A stretch of 64,000 nucleotides of DNA, from NCBI GenBank assembly GCA_032718475.1, contig JAUCBJ010001577.1:1-64000 (forward strand), in the 5' to 3' direction. How positions within the stretch are numbered: position 1 is the first letter of the stretch; each line of letters opens with the position of its first letter. The DNA is from Nemertoderma westbladi (Eukaryota; Xenacoelomorpha; Nemertodermatida; Nemertodermatidae). Of the stretch, positions 10,130-22,259 are shown in pieces. The position numbers were made by a program, and so were the translations under genes. The notes beneath the pieces are model-generated. The model saw only the letters and a program-made list of their open reading frames with translations. It searched no databases and had not been told where the DNA came from.

Positions 10130-11870
10130 ATCAGTTTATCTTCTGATTTGAATGTCAATGACGCCGACGCCAATCCATAGTAGAGTATTAACGTTGTATA
10201 TTTTAAATACAATAATTATATTATTGGAACAGCGAGCGTACTGTATACAATAGTACCCGACACTCATCAGGAAAGGCACTGTGTTAACTAAAATTCATTC
10301 AGCTGGAACACCATTACCATATCCACCTAACATAATAGCAGAGTGAATATTCCCATACGATTTGAATGCCACACAGTGTGTAACCTGATACAGATAATAA
10401 GCATTGATTTTTACATTTCAAACTATAATATTAGCTATAAAGGAGAATCATATTATGTGGCTGCGATTAAACCAAGGTGTACTAAATAACAGGTCATGCA
10501 GCGAGCGGATTGCTTAAATTAGCGGAGGCCGATCGTTTCCCTATTTATGACACTATTTTCATAATATTTTCTTAGAAACTTCTTATGTGCTTCTTTGGTT
10601 AGGTGGATCTGATGACTAGGATTCATAGCAATGTAATAAAATGTGTTTCTGGAATTTTTATTTTGTAGTTGCCAAGGTAACCGGGTGCAAAGTTCAAACT
10701 TTGAGCGCCTGTATTTCAAGGCGACAATGGATTCTTCCCTTGAGATTTCGTAGGTGATTAAAGGAAATAAAACGCTATCAAAATATTTTACATTTTAATT
10801 TGTTTACATTCCCGTTGCCATGGAAATAAGTATAATGAAAAATTTGAGAAATTGTCTACCAATTCTATAAAACACCATTTTTATTCGGTTTGTCAGTCTA
10901 AATAATAAGTTAAAATTGCCAACATTTTATTTTATAATTCGTCAATTGTGAATCATATTTTTAAAAGTCAACATTTGCCAATAAACTAAACTGTCCAATC
11001 AGAGAGCAAGACCTGTTATAGCATGATTTTCACATTCCAGAATATTAAATTTCGGTTAGCAATTATTAGAAATATAGAACAACCACCAGGCATGTTTGTT
11101 GAAAATTATATAAATAGTAAATAGTAGCCCAATTTCAATCTGGCGGTCATAATGGGAAATTATCGTAATTCCCGTCACCATGGAAACGGGATTGAAAAAA
11201 AATTAAAATGTAAAATATTTTGATAGACTTTTTTTCCCTTTACTCATATACCAAATCTCACGAACAGAATCCCTTGTCGTCTTAAATTACAGGCGCTCGA
11301 AATTTGAACTTTGCACCCGGTTACCTTGGCAACTACAAGATAAAAATTCCAGAAAGACATTTTATTACATTTCTATGAACCCTAGTCATCATATCCACCT
11401 AACCAAAGTTGCATAAAATAAGTTTCTAAGGAAATATTATGAAAATAGTGTCATAAATAGGGAAACAATCGGCCTCCGCTAATTTCCGCAATCCGCTCGC
11501 TGCATGACCTGTTATTTAGTACACCTTGGATTAAACATACACTTTTTTAAACATACAGTCTCCACAGTATTAATGTTTGGCATTAATGAAGCCAACACAC
11601 TGTGTACTTAACACGTGTTATTTTACTATTGCTCCTATGGCGTTTTTTCGTTTATCTCTATTTTTCGAGCCCAGAGGCTATGGACGGAGTAGCCGATCAT
11701 GCCAGGGATCTTACAGTAGAATCGCGGTATCTAGTTGCAGTGAAAATTTCATCAAAACCGTTAGAGTAGTTTTGGTTGTAGATGAGCCAGCCAGTCGGCG
11801 GGTCAAGCAATCAGCCAACAAGTCTTACAGTAATCAAGTCTTACGACTTTTTTAAACATACAGTCTCCAC
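10130..11870 (+). mobile_element. Diverged type II element, split by a foldback element
   Basis: Sequence left of 10473 (GAATGCCACACAGTGTGTAA, then CTGATACAGATAATAAGCA) and right of 11528 (CATACAGTCTCCACAGTATT) matches consecutive parts of type II copies such as the one at 18179. The 3' part has CCCAGAGGCTATGGACGGAG, a CAGC microsatellite and a decayed terminal hairpin CAAGTC-TTAC-GACTT near 11837. The left limit is uncertain. This is the oldest-looking copy and the left edge of the array. Confidence 0.6.
10473..11528. mobile_element. hAT-like foldback element
   Basis: The terminal inverted repeats begin CAAGGTGTACTAAATAACAG on both strands, match closely for over 60 bases and continue with gaps to about 330 bases per arm (10473 to about 10800, about 11200 to 11528). 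An 8-bp direct repeat GATTAAAC flanks it at 10465-10472 and 11529-11536. An 8-bp duplication with CA...TG ends is the hAT signature. The 1056-base element has no transposase and is non-autonomous. It interrupts a type II element, so it is younger than that copy. Confidence 0.75.
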
Positions 11871-12597
11871 AGTATTCATGTTTGGCATTAATGTAGCCAT
11901 TTCGAAACCACCCTGGTGCGATGCGCGATATCGTGTTTTATTAATAAATTGAAAACTCCATCAATTCATGTGCAACCAGTAATAAGAAATCGCGATAAAT
12001 GTAATTAAATAAATATTATTCTAGAAAAATTTTCCTCAAAAAGTATGAAGTCTTGGCATTGGTGACGCGAAACTAGGCTAGTGATATTTAGGATATTGCG
12101 TTTAATATAAAAATCGAAAACGCTATCGAATACCGTAAAGGCGTTTATAAAATACTGCAACTTATTTTTTGAAATTTGTAAAATTTAGAACTATAAAAAA
12201 TTAATTTTTGAACGGCGCTGTTTGGGGTTTCGAAACATGGATAGGCTGAAAGAGGACATCGAATTAAGTTGAAAAATAAAAACCCCATCGAATTTGGACA
12301 AAGCGTTCCGGAGTTATAGCGGATCGAAAAAAATTGACCCCCCCCCCCCAGTCGCCAAAAATTTACAGTAATTTAAAAAAAAATTTTGCGTTATTTTTGA
12401 TGGCAAATCGATTGACAGTACTGGCTATGAAAAAATTTTTTTGAAATTTTTGGTCAGAAAAAAAAACATGGAAAAAGTATCTTTTTAAAAAGATTTGATG
12501 TCTTTGCCTATGGTCAGAGAATGATCCAACTCTGTAACTTGGCAATCGCTCAAATCCATTCAGCTGAATGGCACAGTAGAGTAAACTAAAGTATATT

Positions 12598-12976
12598 CGA
12601 TGTTAACGACATACTGACTAACAGGGGGTTGGTATGTATATATTAAATTAAGTTAAAGTACGCACCCATATTTTTCACAAATTAATTATTTTTGCCTCAG
12701 TCATACCCCTTTCACGGCGACAAAATTGTCATATATTTTCTTATAGAATATAGGCTTAGCTATTGTATTAACGGTATCATTTAGTGTATGGCGGGTAGGC
12801 TTAGGGTTAGGGCTGCGATACATACCTATATGTTTAGCATGTATTTATATTTGTTTGTGTTTGTGTGTTTGTTGTTCTTCGATGACCCTAGGGGTCGAGA
12901 AATATTTTGGGCTAAATGTCCTGATTCTATATTTTTTATTGGGGGTGTAAGACTCCTGTTCTTCCTTTAATTTAAT
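12598..12976. mobile_element. Short insertion with 11-bp target duplication
   Basis: The 379-base insert is flanked by TAAAGTATATT at 12587-12597 and 12977-12987. The sister monomer has the uninterrupted site once at 50843-50853. The insert ends in CTTTAATTTAAT, a short A/T tail like those of non-LTR elements and SINEs. I see no pol III promoter or reading frame I recognise. A SINE or a 5'-truncated LINE are both possible. Confidence 0.7.
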
Positions 12977-13387
12977 TAAAGTATATTCCCTATACAATGT
13001 TCTGAAGGGGAGACTGACAGAGAGTCCAACAATAAAACATTTTGCAATAATGTTGACATTAATGTAGCCAACTCACTGTGTACTTAAGTCATTCAGCTTA
13101 CATTAGCAGAGGGAGATATTCCCATAGAGTGCGCATTGGGAAGAGTAATTCAGCTGAGGCAATAATAGATTTCAAACTAAACCAACCAGTTAATATTTGC
13201 TTTGACAGAGTGTCCTAGGGCCTAAACAAACAGTATGGGTGTACTAAGTACAATAATCTTGGCAACCTCATCGATTTATACTAAGCCTTGTGTAGAAACC
13301 CATTACATAAGCCATTTTTCATCACGACACCAGCTGTTATTGGTGTTATTTTACCATTGCGCCTATGGCGTTTTTTCGTTTATGTCT

Positions 13388-13745
13388 ATTTTTCGAGCCC
13401 ACGGCTCATGGACGAAATAGCGGAACATACCAGGGACCTTAGAATCGCGGTATCCAGCCGCTGTGAAAATTTCATCAAAATCGTTAGAGTAGTTTTGGCT
13501 ATAGATTAACCAGCCAGTCAATCAATCAGCAAACAATTCTTACAGTAATGAACCTCTCGGTTCCTAATTTTTCGAGCCCACGGCTCATGGACGAAATAGC
13601 GGAACATACCAGGGACCTTAGAATCGCGGTATCCAGCCGCTGTGAAAATTTCATCAAAATCGTTAGAGTAGTTTTGGCTATAGATTAACCAGCCAGTCAA
13701 TCAATCAGCAAACAATTCTTACAGTAATGAACCTCTCGGTTCCTA
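13388..13745 (+). repeat. Tandem duplication of an element 3' end (2 x 179 bp)
   Basis: Two nearly identical 179-base copies of the 3' module, each ending in the GAACC-TCTC-GGTTC hairpin and CTAA. The first CTAA is followed directly by TTTTTCGAG of the second copy rather than by a new 5' end. Confidence 0.85.
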
Positions 13746-13746
13746 A

Positions 13747-15257
13747 CTAGTGACGGGCCTAGCGGCCCGATAAGGAACCGATTTTTTATTTTAAATAAAA
13801 GAGACAACGAGAATTAGTATAGAACTAATAATTATCTAAAAATACAATCATATTTCATACAATAATTATTAATAAATTCGATCCATTATTAGTTGCTCAA
13901 TTCTAGAACAAAATCGACCTGCAACTAGTGAAGACCTCGTTTTAGAATTTCGAAACCACGCTGGTGCGATGCGCAATATCGTGTTTAGTTAATAAATTGA
14001 AAACTCCATCAATTCATGTGCAATCAGTAATAAGAAATCGCGATAAATGTAATTAAATAAAAATTATTCTAGAAAAATTTTCCTCAAAAAGTATGAAATC
14101 TTGGCATTGGTGACGCGAAACTAGGCTAGTGAGATTCAGGATATTGCGTTTAATATAAAAATCGAAAACGCTATCGAATTCTGTAAAGGCGTTAATAAAA
14201 TACTGCAACTTTTTTGAAATTTGTAAAATTCTAGAACTAGAAAAAAATAATTTTTGAACGGCGCTGTTTGGGGTTTCGAAACATGGATAGGCTGAAAGAG
14301 GACATCGAATTAAGTTGAAAAATGAAATCCCCATCGAATTTGGACAAAGCGTTCCGGAGTTATAGCGGATCGAAAAAAATTGACCCCCCCCCCAGTCGCC
14401 AAAAATTTACAGTAATTTAAAATTTTGCAAAAAAAAATTTTTGCGTTATTTTTGATGGCGAATCGATTGGCAGTACTGGCTACGAAAAAATTTTTTTGAA
14501 ATTTTTGGTCAGAAAAAAAAACATGGAAAAAGTATATTCTTAAAAAGATTTGATGTCTTTGCCTATGGTCAGAGAATGATCCAACTCTGTACTTGGCAAT
14601 CGCTCAAATCCATTCAGCTGAATGGCACAGTAGAGTAAACTAAAGTAAATTCCCTATACAATGTTCTGAAGGGGAGACTGACAGAGAGTAATCCAACAAT
14701 AAAACATTTTGCAATAATGTTGGCATTAATGTAGCCAACACACTGTGTACTTAAGTCATTCAGCTTACATTAGCAGAGGGAGATATTCCCATAGAGTGCG
14801 CATTGGGAAGAGTAATTCAGCTGAGGCAATAATAGATTTCAAACTAAACCAACCAGTTAATATTTGCTTTGACAGAGTGTCCTAGGGCCTAAACAAACAG
14901 TATGGGTGTACTAAGTACAATAATCTTGGCAACCTCATCGATTTATACTAAGCCTTGTGTAGAAATCCATTACATAAGCCATTTTTCATCACGACACCAG
15001 CTGTTATTGGTGTTATTTTACCATTGCGCCTATGGCGTTTTTTCGTTTATGTCTATTTTTCGAGCCCACGGCTCATGGACGAAATAGCGGAACATACCAG
15101 GGACCTTAGAATCGCGGTATCCAGCCGCTGTGAAAATTTCATCAAAATCGTTAGAGTAGTTTTGGCTATAGATTAACCAGCCAGCCAGCCAGCCAGTCAG
15201 CTAACAATTCTTACAGTAATGAACCTCTCGGTTCCTAATGAACCTATCGGTTCCTAA
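13747..15257 (+). mobile_element. Monomer 1, type I
   Basis: Full-length type I element of 1511 bases. In order it has: 5' CTAG with the CGGGCC-TAGC-GGCCCG hairpin; AGGAACCGA; an AT-rich segment; the CACGCTGGTGCGATGCGCGA module; a C run (near 14383); a CAGT/CAGC microsatellite; and the 3' hairpin with CTAA. Its 3' end carries an extra 19-base copy of the terminal hairpin (GAACC-TATC-GGTTC). Confidence 0.85.
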
Positions 15258-16740
15258 CTAGTGACGGGCCTAGCGGCCCGATAAGGAACCGACTTTTTAT
15301 TTTAAATAAAAGAGACAACGAGAATTAGTATAGAACTAATAGTTATGTAAAAATACAATCATATTTCATACAATAATTATTAATAAATTCGATATATTAT
15401 TAGTTGCTCAATTCTAGAACAAAATCGACCTGCAACTAGTGAAGACCTCGTTTTGGTAATTTCGAAACCACGCTGGTGCGATGCGCGATATCGTGTTTAG
15501 TTAATAAATTGAAAACTCCATCAATTCATGTGCAACCAGTAATAAGAAATCGCGATAAATGTAATTAAATAAAAATTATTCTAGAAAAATTTTCCTCAAA
15601 AAGTATGAAGTCTTGGCATTGGTGACGCGAAACTAGGCTAGTGAGATTCAGGATATTGCGTTTAATATAAAAATCGAAAACGCTATCGAATTCCGTAAAG
15701 GCGTTAATAAAATACTGCAACTTTTTTGAAATTTGTAAAATTCTAGAACTAGAAAAAAATAATTTTTGAACGGCGCTGTTTGGGGTTTCGAAACATGGAT
15801 AGGCTGAAAGAGGACATCGAATTAAGTTGAAAAATGAAAACCCCATCGAATTTGGACAAAGCGTTCCGGAGTTATAGCGGATCGAAAAAAATTGACCCCC
15901 CCCAGTTGCCAAAAATTTACAGTAATTTAAAATTTTGCAAAAAAAATTTTTTGCGTTATTTTTGATGGCGAATCGATTGGCAGTACTGGCTACGAAAAAT
16001 TTTTTTTGAAATTTTTGGTCAGAAAAAAAAACATTGAAAAAGTATATTCTTAAAAAGATTTGATGTCTTTGCCTATGGTCAGAGAATGATCCAACTCTGT
16101 AACTTGGCAATCGCTCAAATCCATTCAGCTGAATGGCACAGTAGAGTAAACTAAAGTAAATTCCCTATACAATGTTCTGAAGGGGTGACTGACAGAGAGT
16201 AATCCAACAATAAAACATTTTGCAATAATGTTGGCATTAATGTAGCCAACTCACTGTGTACGTAACAGTCATTCAGCTTACATTAGCAGAGTGAGATATT
16301 TCCATAGATTGCATTGGGAAGAGTAATTCAGCTGAGGCGATATTAGATTTCAAACTGAATCAACCAGTTAATATTTGCTTTGACAGAGTGTCCTAGGGCC
16401 TAAACAAACAGTATGGGTGTACTAAGTACAATATTCTTGGCAACCTCATCGATTTATACTAAGCCTTGTGTAGAAATCCATTACATAAGCCATTTTTCAT
16501 CACGAAACCAGCTGTTATTGGTGTTATTTTACCATTGCGCCTATGGCGTTTTTTCGTTTATGTCTATTTTTCGAGCCCACGGCTCATGGACGAAATAGCG
16601 GAACATACCAGGGACCTTAGAATCGCGGTATCTAGCCGCTGTGAAAATTTCATCAAAATCGTTAGAGTAGTTTTGGCTGTAGATCAGTCAGCCAGTCAGC
16701 CACGAGCAATTCTTACAGTAATGAACCTCTCGGTTCCTAA
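15258..16740 (+). mobile_element. Monomer 2, type I
   Basis: Full-length type I element of 1483 bases with intact 5' hairpin, 9-base inverted ends and 3' hairpin. The microsatellite is short and ends CACGAGCAATTC, a variant shared with several later monomers. Confidence 0.85.
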
Positions 16741-18178
16741 CTAGTGACGGGCCTAGAGGCCCGATAAGGAACCGACTTTTTATTTTAAATGAAAGAGACA
16801 ACGAGAATTAGTATAGAACTAATAATTATGTAAAAATACAATCATATTTCATACAATAATTATTAATAAATTCGATCTATTATTAGTTGCTCAATTCTAG
16901 AACAACTCGTTTTGGAATTTCGAAACCACGCTGGTGCGATGCGCGATATCGTGTTTAGTTAATAAATTGAAAACTCCGTCAGTTCATGTGCAACCAGTAA
17001 TAAGAAATCGCGATAAAGTAATATAAAAATTTTCCTCAAAAAGTATGAAGTCTTGGCATTGGTGACGCGAAACTAGGCTAGTGAGATTCAGGATATTGCG
17101 TTTAATATAAAAATCGAAAACGCTATCGAATTCCGTAAAGGCGTTAATAAAATACTGCAACTTTTTTGAAATTTGTAAAATTCTAGAACTAGAAAAAATT
17201 AATTTTTGAACGGCGCTGTTTGGGGTTTCGAAACATGGATAGGCTGAAAGAGGACATCGAATTAAGTTGAAAAATGAAAACCCCATCGAATTTGGACAAA
17301 GCGTTCTGGAGTTATAGCGGATCGAAAAAAATTGACCCCCCCCCATTTGCCAAAAATTTACAGTAATTTAAAATTTTGCAAAAAAAATTTTTTGCGTTAT
17401 TTTTGATGGTGAATCGATTGGCAGTACTGGCTACGAAAAATTTTTTTTTTAAATTTTTGGTCAGAAAAAAAAACATGGAAAAAGTATATTTTTAAAAAGA
17501 TTTGATGTCTTTGCCTATGGTCAGAGAATGATCCAACTCTGTAACTTGGCAATCGCTCAAATCCATTCAGCTGAATGGCACAGTAGAGTAAACTAAAGTA
17601 AATTCCCTATACAATGTTCTGAAGGGGTGACTGACAGAGAGTAATCCAACAATAAAACATTTTGCAATAATGTTGGCATTAATGTAGCCAACTCACTGTG
17701 TATGTAACAGTCATTCAGCTTACATTAGCAGAGTGAGATATTCCCATAGATTGCATTGGGAAGAGTAATTCAGCTGAGGCGATATTAGATTTCAAACTAA
17801 ACCAACCAGTTAACAGAGTGTCCTAAGGCCTAAACAAACAGTATTGGTGTACTAAGTGAATAATCTTGGCAACCTCATCGATTTATACTAAGCCTTGTGT
17901 AGAAATCCATTACGTAAGCCATTTTTCATCACGACACCAGCTGTTATTGGTGATATTTTACCATTGCGCCTATGGCGTTTTTTCGTTTATGTCTATTTTT
18001 CGAGCCCACGGCTCATGGACGAAATAGCGGAACATATCAGGGACCTTAGAATCGCGGTATCCAGCCGCTGTGAAAATTTCATCAAAATCGTTAGAGTAGT
18101 TTTGGCTATAGATTAGCCAGCCAGCCAGTCAATCAATCAGCCAACAATTCTTACAGTAATGAACCTCTCGGTTCCTAA
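16741..18178 (+). mobile_element. Monomer 3, type I
   Basis: Type I element of 1438 bases. Its 5' hairpin loop is TAGA instead of TAGC, while both stem strands are intact. It has small deletions in the middle (near 16903 and 17016). It ends normally and is followed by a type II start. Confidence 0.85.
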
Positions 18179-18217
18179 CTAGAGACGGCGTCAAGACGCC
18201 GTTAAGCAAGTCGGAAG
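18157..18217 (+). promoter_or_regulatory. Type I 3' end joined to type II 5' end
   Basis: A GAACC-TCTC-GGTTC-CTAA end is followed by CTAG, ACGGCGTC-AA-GACGCCGT and AGCAAGTCG. Here the outer 9-base arms do not pair, as expected when two different types abut. Confidence 0.75.
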
Positions 18218-19266
18218 TCATCAATCAAATATAAATTCCCTCAACAATGTTTACCTATGGTCAGAATGGAAGGGCTATTTACCTATGGTCAGAGAGAGAT
18301 CCCACTCTGTAATTTGGCAATTGCTCAAATTCATTCAGTTGAATGGCACAGTAGAGTGAACTAAACTAAATTCCCTCAACAATGTTTGGCTATGGTCTGA
18401 AAGAACTAACAGTCATTCAGCTTGCACAATGTCAATCACCTACAGTATAAAACATTTAGAATGCCACAGTGTGTATCCTGATACAGATAATAAGCAGTGA
18501 TATATATATTTCAAACTATAATCTTAGTGTTAGCCTTACACAGTATCAGTATGAGGCTGAGTAAACATTCCACCTTATAAGCATACTGCCTCCACAGAAT
18601 TAATGTTTGCCGAAAGATTTAAAAATAAAACAATTATTATTATAAATACAGTGCAATCCAATAGTACCCAACACACTGTGTAACTAACAGTCAATCAGCT
18701 TACACGTCAATTAACATAGAAGAGAGAGTAACCTTGTAGATCGCCATAGAAAGCATTGGGAAGAGTTATTCAGCTGAGGCTGTAATAGCCGGCTAACCCA
18801 GTGAATGATTATAAAGTTGGCACTGTATGTACTTCCTTGTTAGGTGGCTCCCTATAGAATAGCAAACCAACCAGTTGATGTTTGTTTGCACAGAGTGGTT
18901 GGTAGGGCCTAAACAAACAGTATGGGTGTACTAAGTATAATACTCTTGGCAACCTCATCTATTTAATACTAAGCCTTGTGTAGAATTGCATTACATAAGT
19001 CATTTTTCATCAGGACACCAGCTGTCATGGGTGTTATTTTACCATTGCGCCTATGGCGTTTTTTTCGTTTATCTCTATTTTTCGAGCCCAGAGGCTATGG
19101 ACGGAGTAGCCGATCATGCCAGGGACCTTAGAATCGCGGTATCTAGATGCTGTGAAAATTTCATCAAAATCGTTAGAGTAGTTTTGGCTGTAGATCAGCC
19201 AGTCAGCCAGCCAGCCAGTCAATCAGCCAACAATTCTTACAGTAATCAAGTCTAACGACTTGCTAA
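18179..19266 (+). mobile_element. Monomer 4, type II
   Basis: Reference type II element of 1088 bases. It has a 5' CTAG with an ACGGCGTC-AA-GACGCCGT hairpin, then AGCAAGTCG, and a middle unlike type I (ACCTATGGTCAGA, ACAGATAATAAGCAGTGAT). The 3' module has the CCAGAGGCTATGG variant. It ends CAAGTC-TAAC-GACTTG directly followed by CTAA. The 3' CGACTTGCT is the exact reverse complement of the 5' AGCAAGTCG. Confidence 0.85.
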
Positions 19267-20752
19267 CTAGTGACGGGCCTAGCGGCCCGATAAGGAACCG
19301 ACTTTTTATTTTAAATAAAAGAGACAACGAGAATAAATATAGAACTAATCATTATGTAAAAATACAATCATATTTCATACAATAATTATTAATAAATTCA
19401 ATCAATTATTAGTTGCTCAATTCTAGAACAAAAACGACATGCAACTAGTGAAGACCTCGTTTTGGAATTTCGAAACCACGCTGGTGCGATGCGCGATATC
19501 GTGTTTAGTTAATAAATTGAAAACTCCATCAATTCATGTGCAACCAGTAATAAGAAATCGCGATAAATGTAATTAAATAAAAATTATTCTAGAAAAATTT
19601 TCCTCAAAAAGTATGAAGTCTTGGCATTGGTGACGCGAAACTAGGCTAGTGAGATTCAGGATATTGCGTTTAATATAAAAATCGAAAACGCTATCAAATT
19701 CCGTAAAGGCATTAATAAAATACTGCAACTTTTTTGAAATTTGTAAAATTCTAGAACTAGAAACAATTAATTTTTGAACGGTGCTGTTTGGGGTTTCGAA
19801 AAATGGATAGGCCTAAAGAGGACGTCGAATTAAGTTGAAAAATAAAAACCCCATCGAATTTGGACAAAGCGTTCCGGAGTTATAGCGGATCGAAAAAAAT
19901 TGACCCCCCCCCCAGTCGCCAAAAATTTACAGTAATTTAAAATTTTGCAAAAAAAATTTTTTGCGTTATTTTTGATGGCGAATCGATTGGCAGTACTGGC
20001 TACAAAAATTTTTTTTTGAAATTTTTGGTCAGAAAAAAAAACATGGAATAAGTATCTTTTTAAAAAGATTTGATGTCTTTGCCTATGGTCAGAGAATGAT
20101 CCAACTCTGTAACTTGGCAATTGCTCAAATCCATTCAGCTGAATGGCACAGTAGAGTAAACTAAAGTAAATTCCCTATACAATGTTCTGAAGGGGAGACT
20201 GACAGAGAGTAATCCAACAATAAAACATTTTGCAATAATGTTGGCATTAATGTAGCCAACACACTACTGCGTACTAAACCGTCATTCAGCTTACATTAGC
20301 AGAGGGAGAAACTTGGATACTCAACTAGAATGCATTGGGAAGAGTTATTCAGCTGAGGCAATAATAGATTTCAAACTAAACCAACCAGTTTATATTTGCT
20401 TTGACAGGGCCTAAACAAACAGTATGGGTGTACTGAGTACAATAATCTTGGCAACCTCATCGATTTATACTAAGCCTTGTGTAGAAATGCATTACATAAG
20501 CCATTTTTCATCAGGACACCAGCTGTCATGGGTGATATTTTACCATTGCGCCTATGGCGTTTTTTCGTTTATCCCTATTTTTCGAGCCCACGGCTCATGG
20601 ACGAAATAGCGGAACATACCAGGGACCTTAGAATCGTGGTATCCAGCCGCTGTGAAAATTTCATCAAAATCGTTAGAGTAGTTTTGGCTATAGATTAGCC
20701 AGCCAGCCAGTCAGCCAACAATTCTTACAGTAATGAACCTCTCGGTTCCTAA
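19267..20752 (+). mobile_element. Monomer 5, type I
   Basis: Full-length type I element of 1486 bases with both terminal hairpins intact. It has a variant segment AGAAACTTGGATACTCAACT near 20308 that is also found in the monomers ending at 24219, 39846 and 60311, which marks a sub-lineage. Confidence 0.85.
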
Positions 20753-20783
20753 CTAGTGACGGGCCTAGCGGCCCGATAAGGAA
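20731..20783 (+). promoter_or_regulatory. Representative type I/type I junction (terminal structures)
   Basis: The 3' end has GAACC-TCTC-GGTTC then CTAA. The next 5' end is CTAG, then GACGGGCC-TAGC-GGCCCG and ATAAGGAACCGA. TCGGTTCCT at the 3' end is the reverse complement of AGGAACCGA at the 5' end. The same arrangement recurs at 13747, 15258, 16741, 26966, 29362, 32124, 33954, 36799, 38286, 39847, 44308, 45786, 48292, 49949, 51434, 52928, 60312 and 63148. Such hairpins act as transposition terminators in Helitrons; that role is inferred here. Confidence 0.75.
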
Positions 20784-22259
20784 CCGACTTTTTATTTTAA
20801 ATAAAAGAGACAACGAGAATTAGAATAGAACTAATAATTATGTAAAAATACAATCATATTTCATACAATAATTATTAATAAATTCGATCTATTATTAGTT
20901 TCTCAATTCTAGAACAAAATCGACCTGCAACTAGTGAAGACCTCGTTTTGGAATTTCGAAACAACGCTGGTGCGATGCGCGATATCGTGTTTAGTTAATA
21001 AAGTGAAAACTCCATCAATTCATGTGCAACCAGTAATAAGAAATCGCGATAAATGTAATTTGAATAAAAATTATTCTAGAAAAATTTTCCTCAAAAAGTA
21101 TGAAGTCTTGGCATTGGTGACGCGAAACTAGGCTAGTGAGATTCAGGATATTGCGTTTAATATAAAAATCGAAAACGCTATCGAATTCCGTAAAGGCGTT
21201 AATAAAATACTGCAACTTTTTTGAAATTTGTAAAATTCTAGAACTAGAAAAAATTTATTTTTGAACGGCGCTGTTTGGGGTTTCGAAACATGGATAGGCT
21301 GAAAGAGGACATCGAATTAAGTTGAAAAATGAAAACCCCATCGAATTTGGACAAAGCGTTCCGGAGTTATAGCGGATCGAAAAAAATTGACCCCCCCCAG
21401 TCGCCAAAAATTTACAGTAATTTAAAATTTTGCAAAAAAAAATTTTTGCGTTATTTTTGATGGCGAATCGATTGGCAGTACTGGCTAAGAAAAAATTTTT
21501 TTTGAAATTTTTGGTCAGAAAAAAAAACATGGAAAAAGTATATTTTTAAAAAGATTTGATGTCTTTGCCTATGGTCAGAGAATGATCCAACTCTGTAACT
21601 TGGCAATCGCTCAAATCCATTCAGCTGAATGGCACAGTAGAGTAAACTAAAGTAAATTCCCTATACAATGTTCTGAAGGGGAGACTGACAGAGAGTAATC
21701 CAACAATAAAACATTTTGCAATAATGTTGGCATTAATGTAGCCAACTCACTGTGTACGTAAGAGTCATTCAGCTTACATTAGCAGAGTGAGATATTCGCA
21801 TAGATTTGCATTGGGAAGAGTAATTCAGCTGAGGCGATATTAGATTTCAAACTAAACCAACTCGTTAATGTTTGCTTTGACAGAGAGTGGTGGCCTATAC
21901 AAACAGTATGGGTGTACTAAGTACAATAATCTTGGCAACCTCATCGATTTATACTAAGCCTTGTGTAGAAATCCATTACATAAGCCATTTTTCATCCTGA
22001 CACCAGCTGTTATTGGTGTTATTTTACCATTGCGTCTATGGCGTTTTTTCGTTTATGTCTATTTTTCGAGCCCACGGCTCATGGACGAAATAGCGGAACA
22101 TACCAGGGACCTTAGAATCGCGGTATCTAGCCGCTGTGAAAATTTCATCAAAATCGTTAGAGTAGTTTTGGCTGTAGATCAGTCAGCCAGCCAGTCAGCC
22201 AGCCAGCCAGCCAGTCAGTCAACAATTCTTACAGTAATGAACCTCTCGGTTCCTAATAA
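20753..22259 (+). mobile_element. Monomer 6, type I (twin of monomer 17)
   Basis: Type I element whose CTAA end is followed by an extra TAA before the next CTAG. It shares the extra TAA, the ATCCTGACACC and TTGCGTCTATGGCG variants and total length with 41329-42835. It is followed here by a type II start, whereas its twin is followed by a type I start. Confidence 0.85.

Larger units (their letters stand above)
11871..13746 (+). mobile_element. Monomer 0: mixed type I element
   Basis: It joins type II-like sequence directly to the type I body at about 11900 (ATTTCGAAACCACC), then runs through the C-run segment (about 12340) to a type I 3' end. It carries a 379-base insertion (12598-12976) and a 179-base duplication of its 3' end (13388-13566 and 13567-13745). 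Apart from the insertion, the second half is closest to the monomer at 49949-51433: both have GAGAGTCCAACAATAAAAC and GTTGACATTAATG. Confidence 0.7.

Noticed and set aside
10467-11534. TTAA duplication (piggyBac-like) around the foldback element
   Set aside because: TTAA does flank it, but the longer 8-base GATTAAAC repeat with perfectly matching CAAGG ends explains the junction better.
15565-16110. Minus-strand frame of 181 residues in the type I body (also at 59141-59683)
   Set aside because: It is broken by C-run length changes in other monomers and has Lys/Phe-rich translation typical of AT-rich noncoding DNA.
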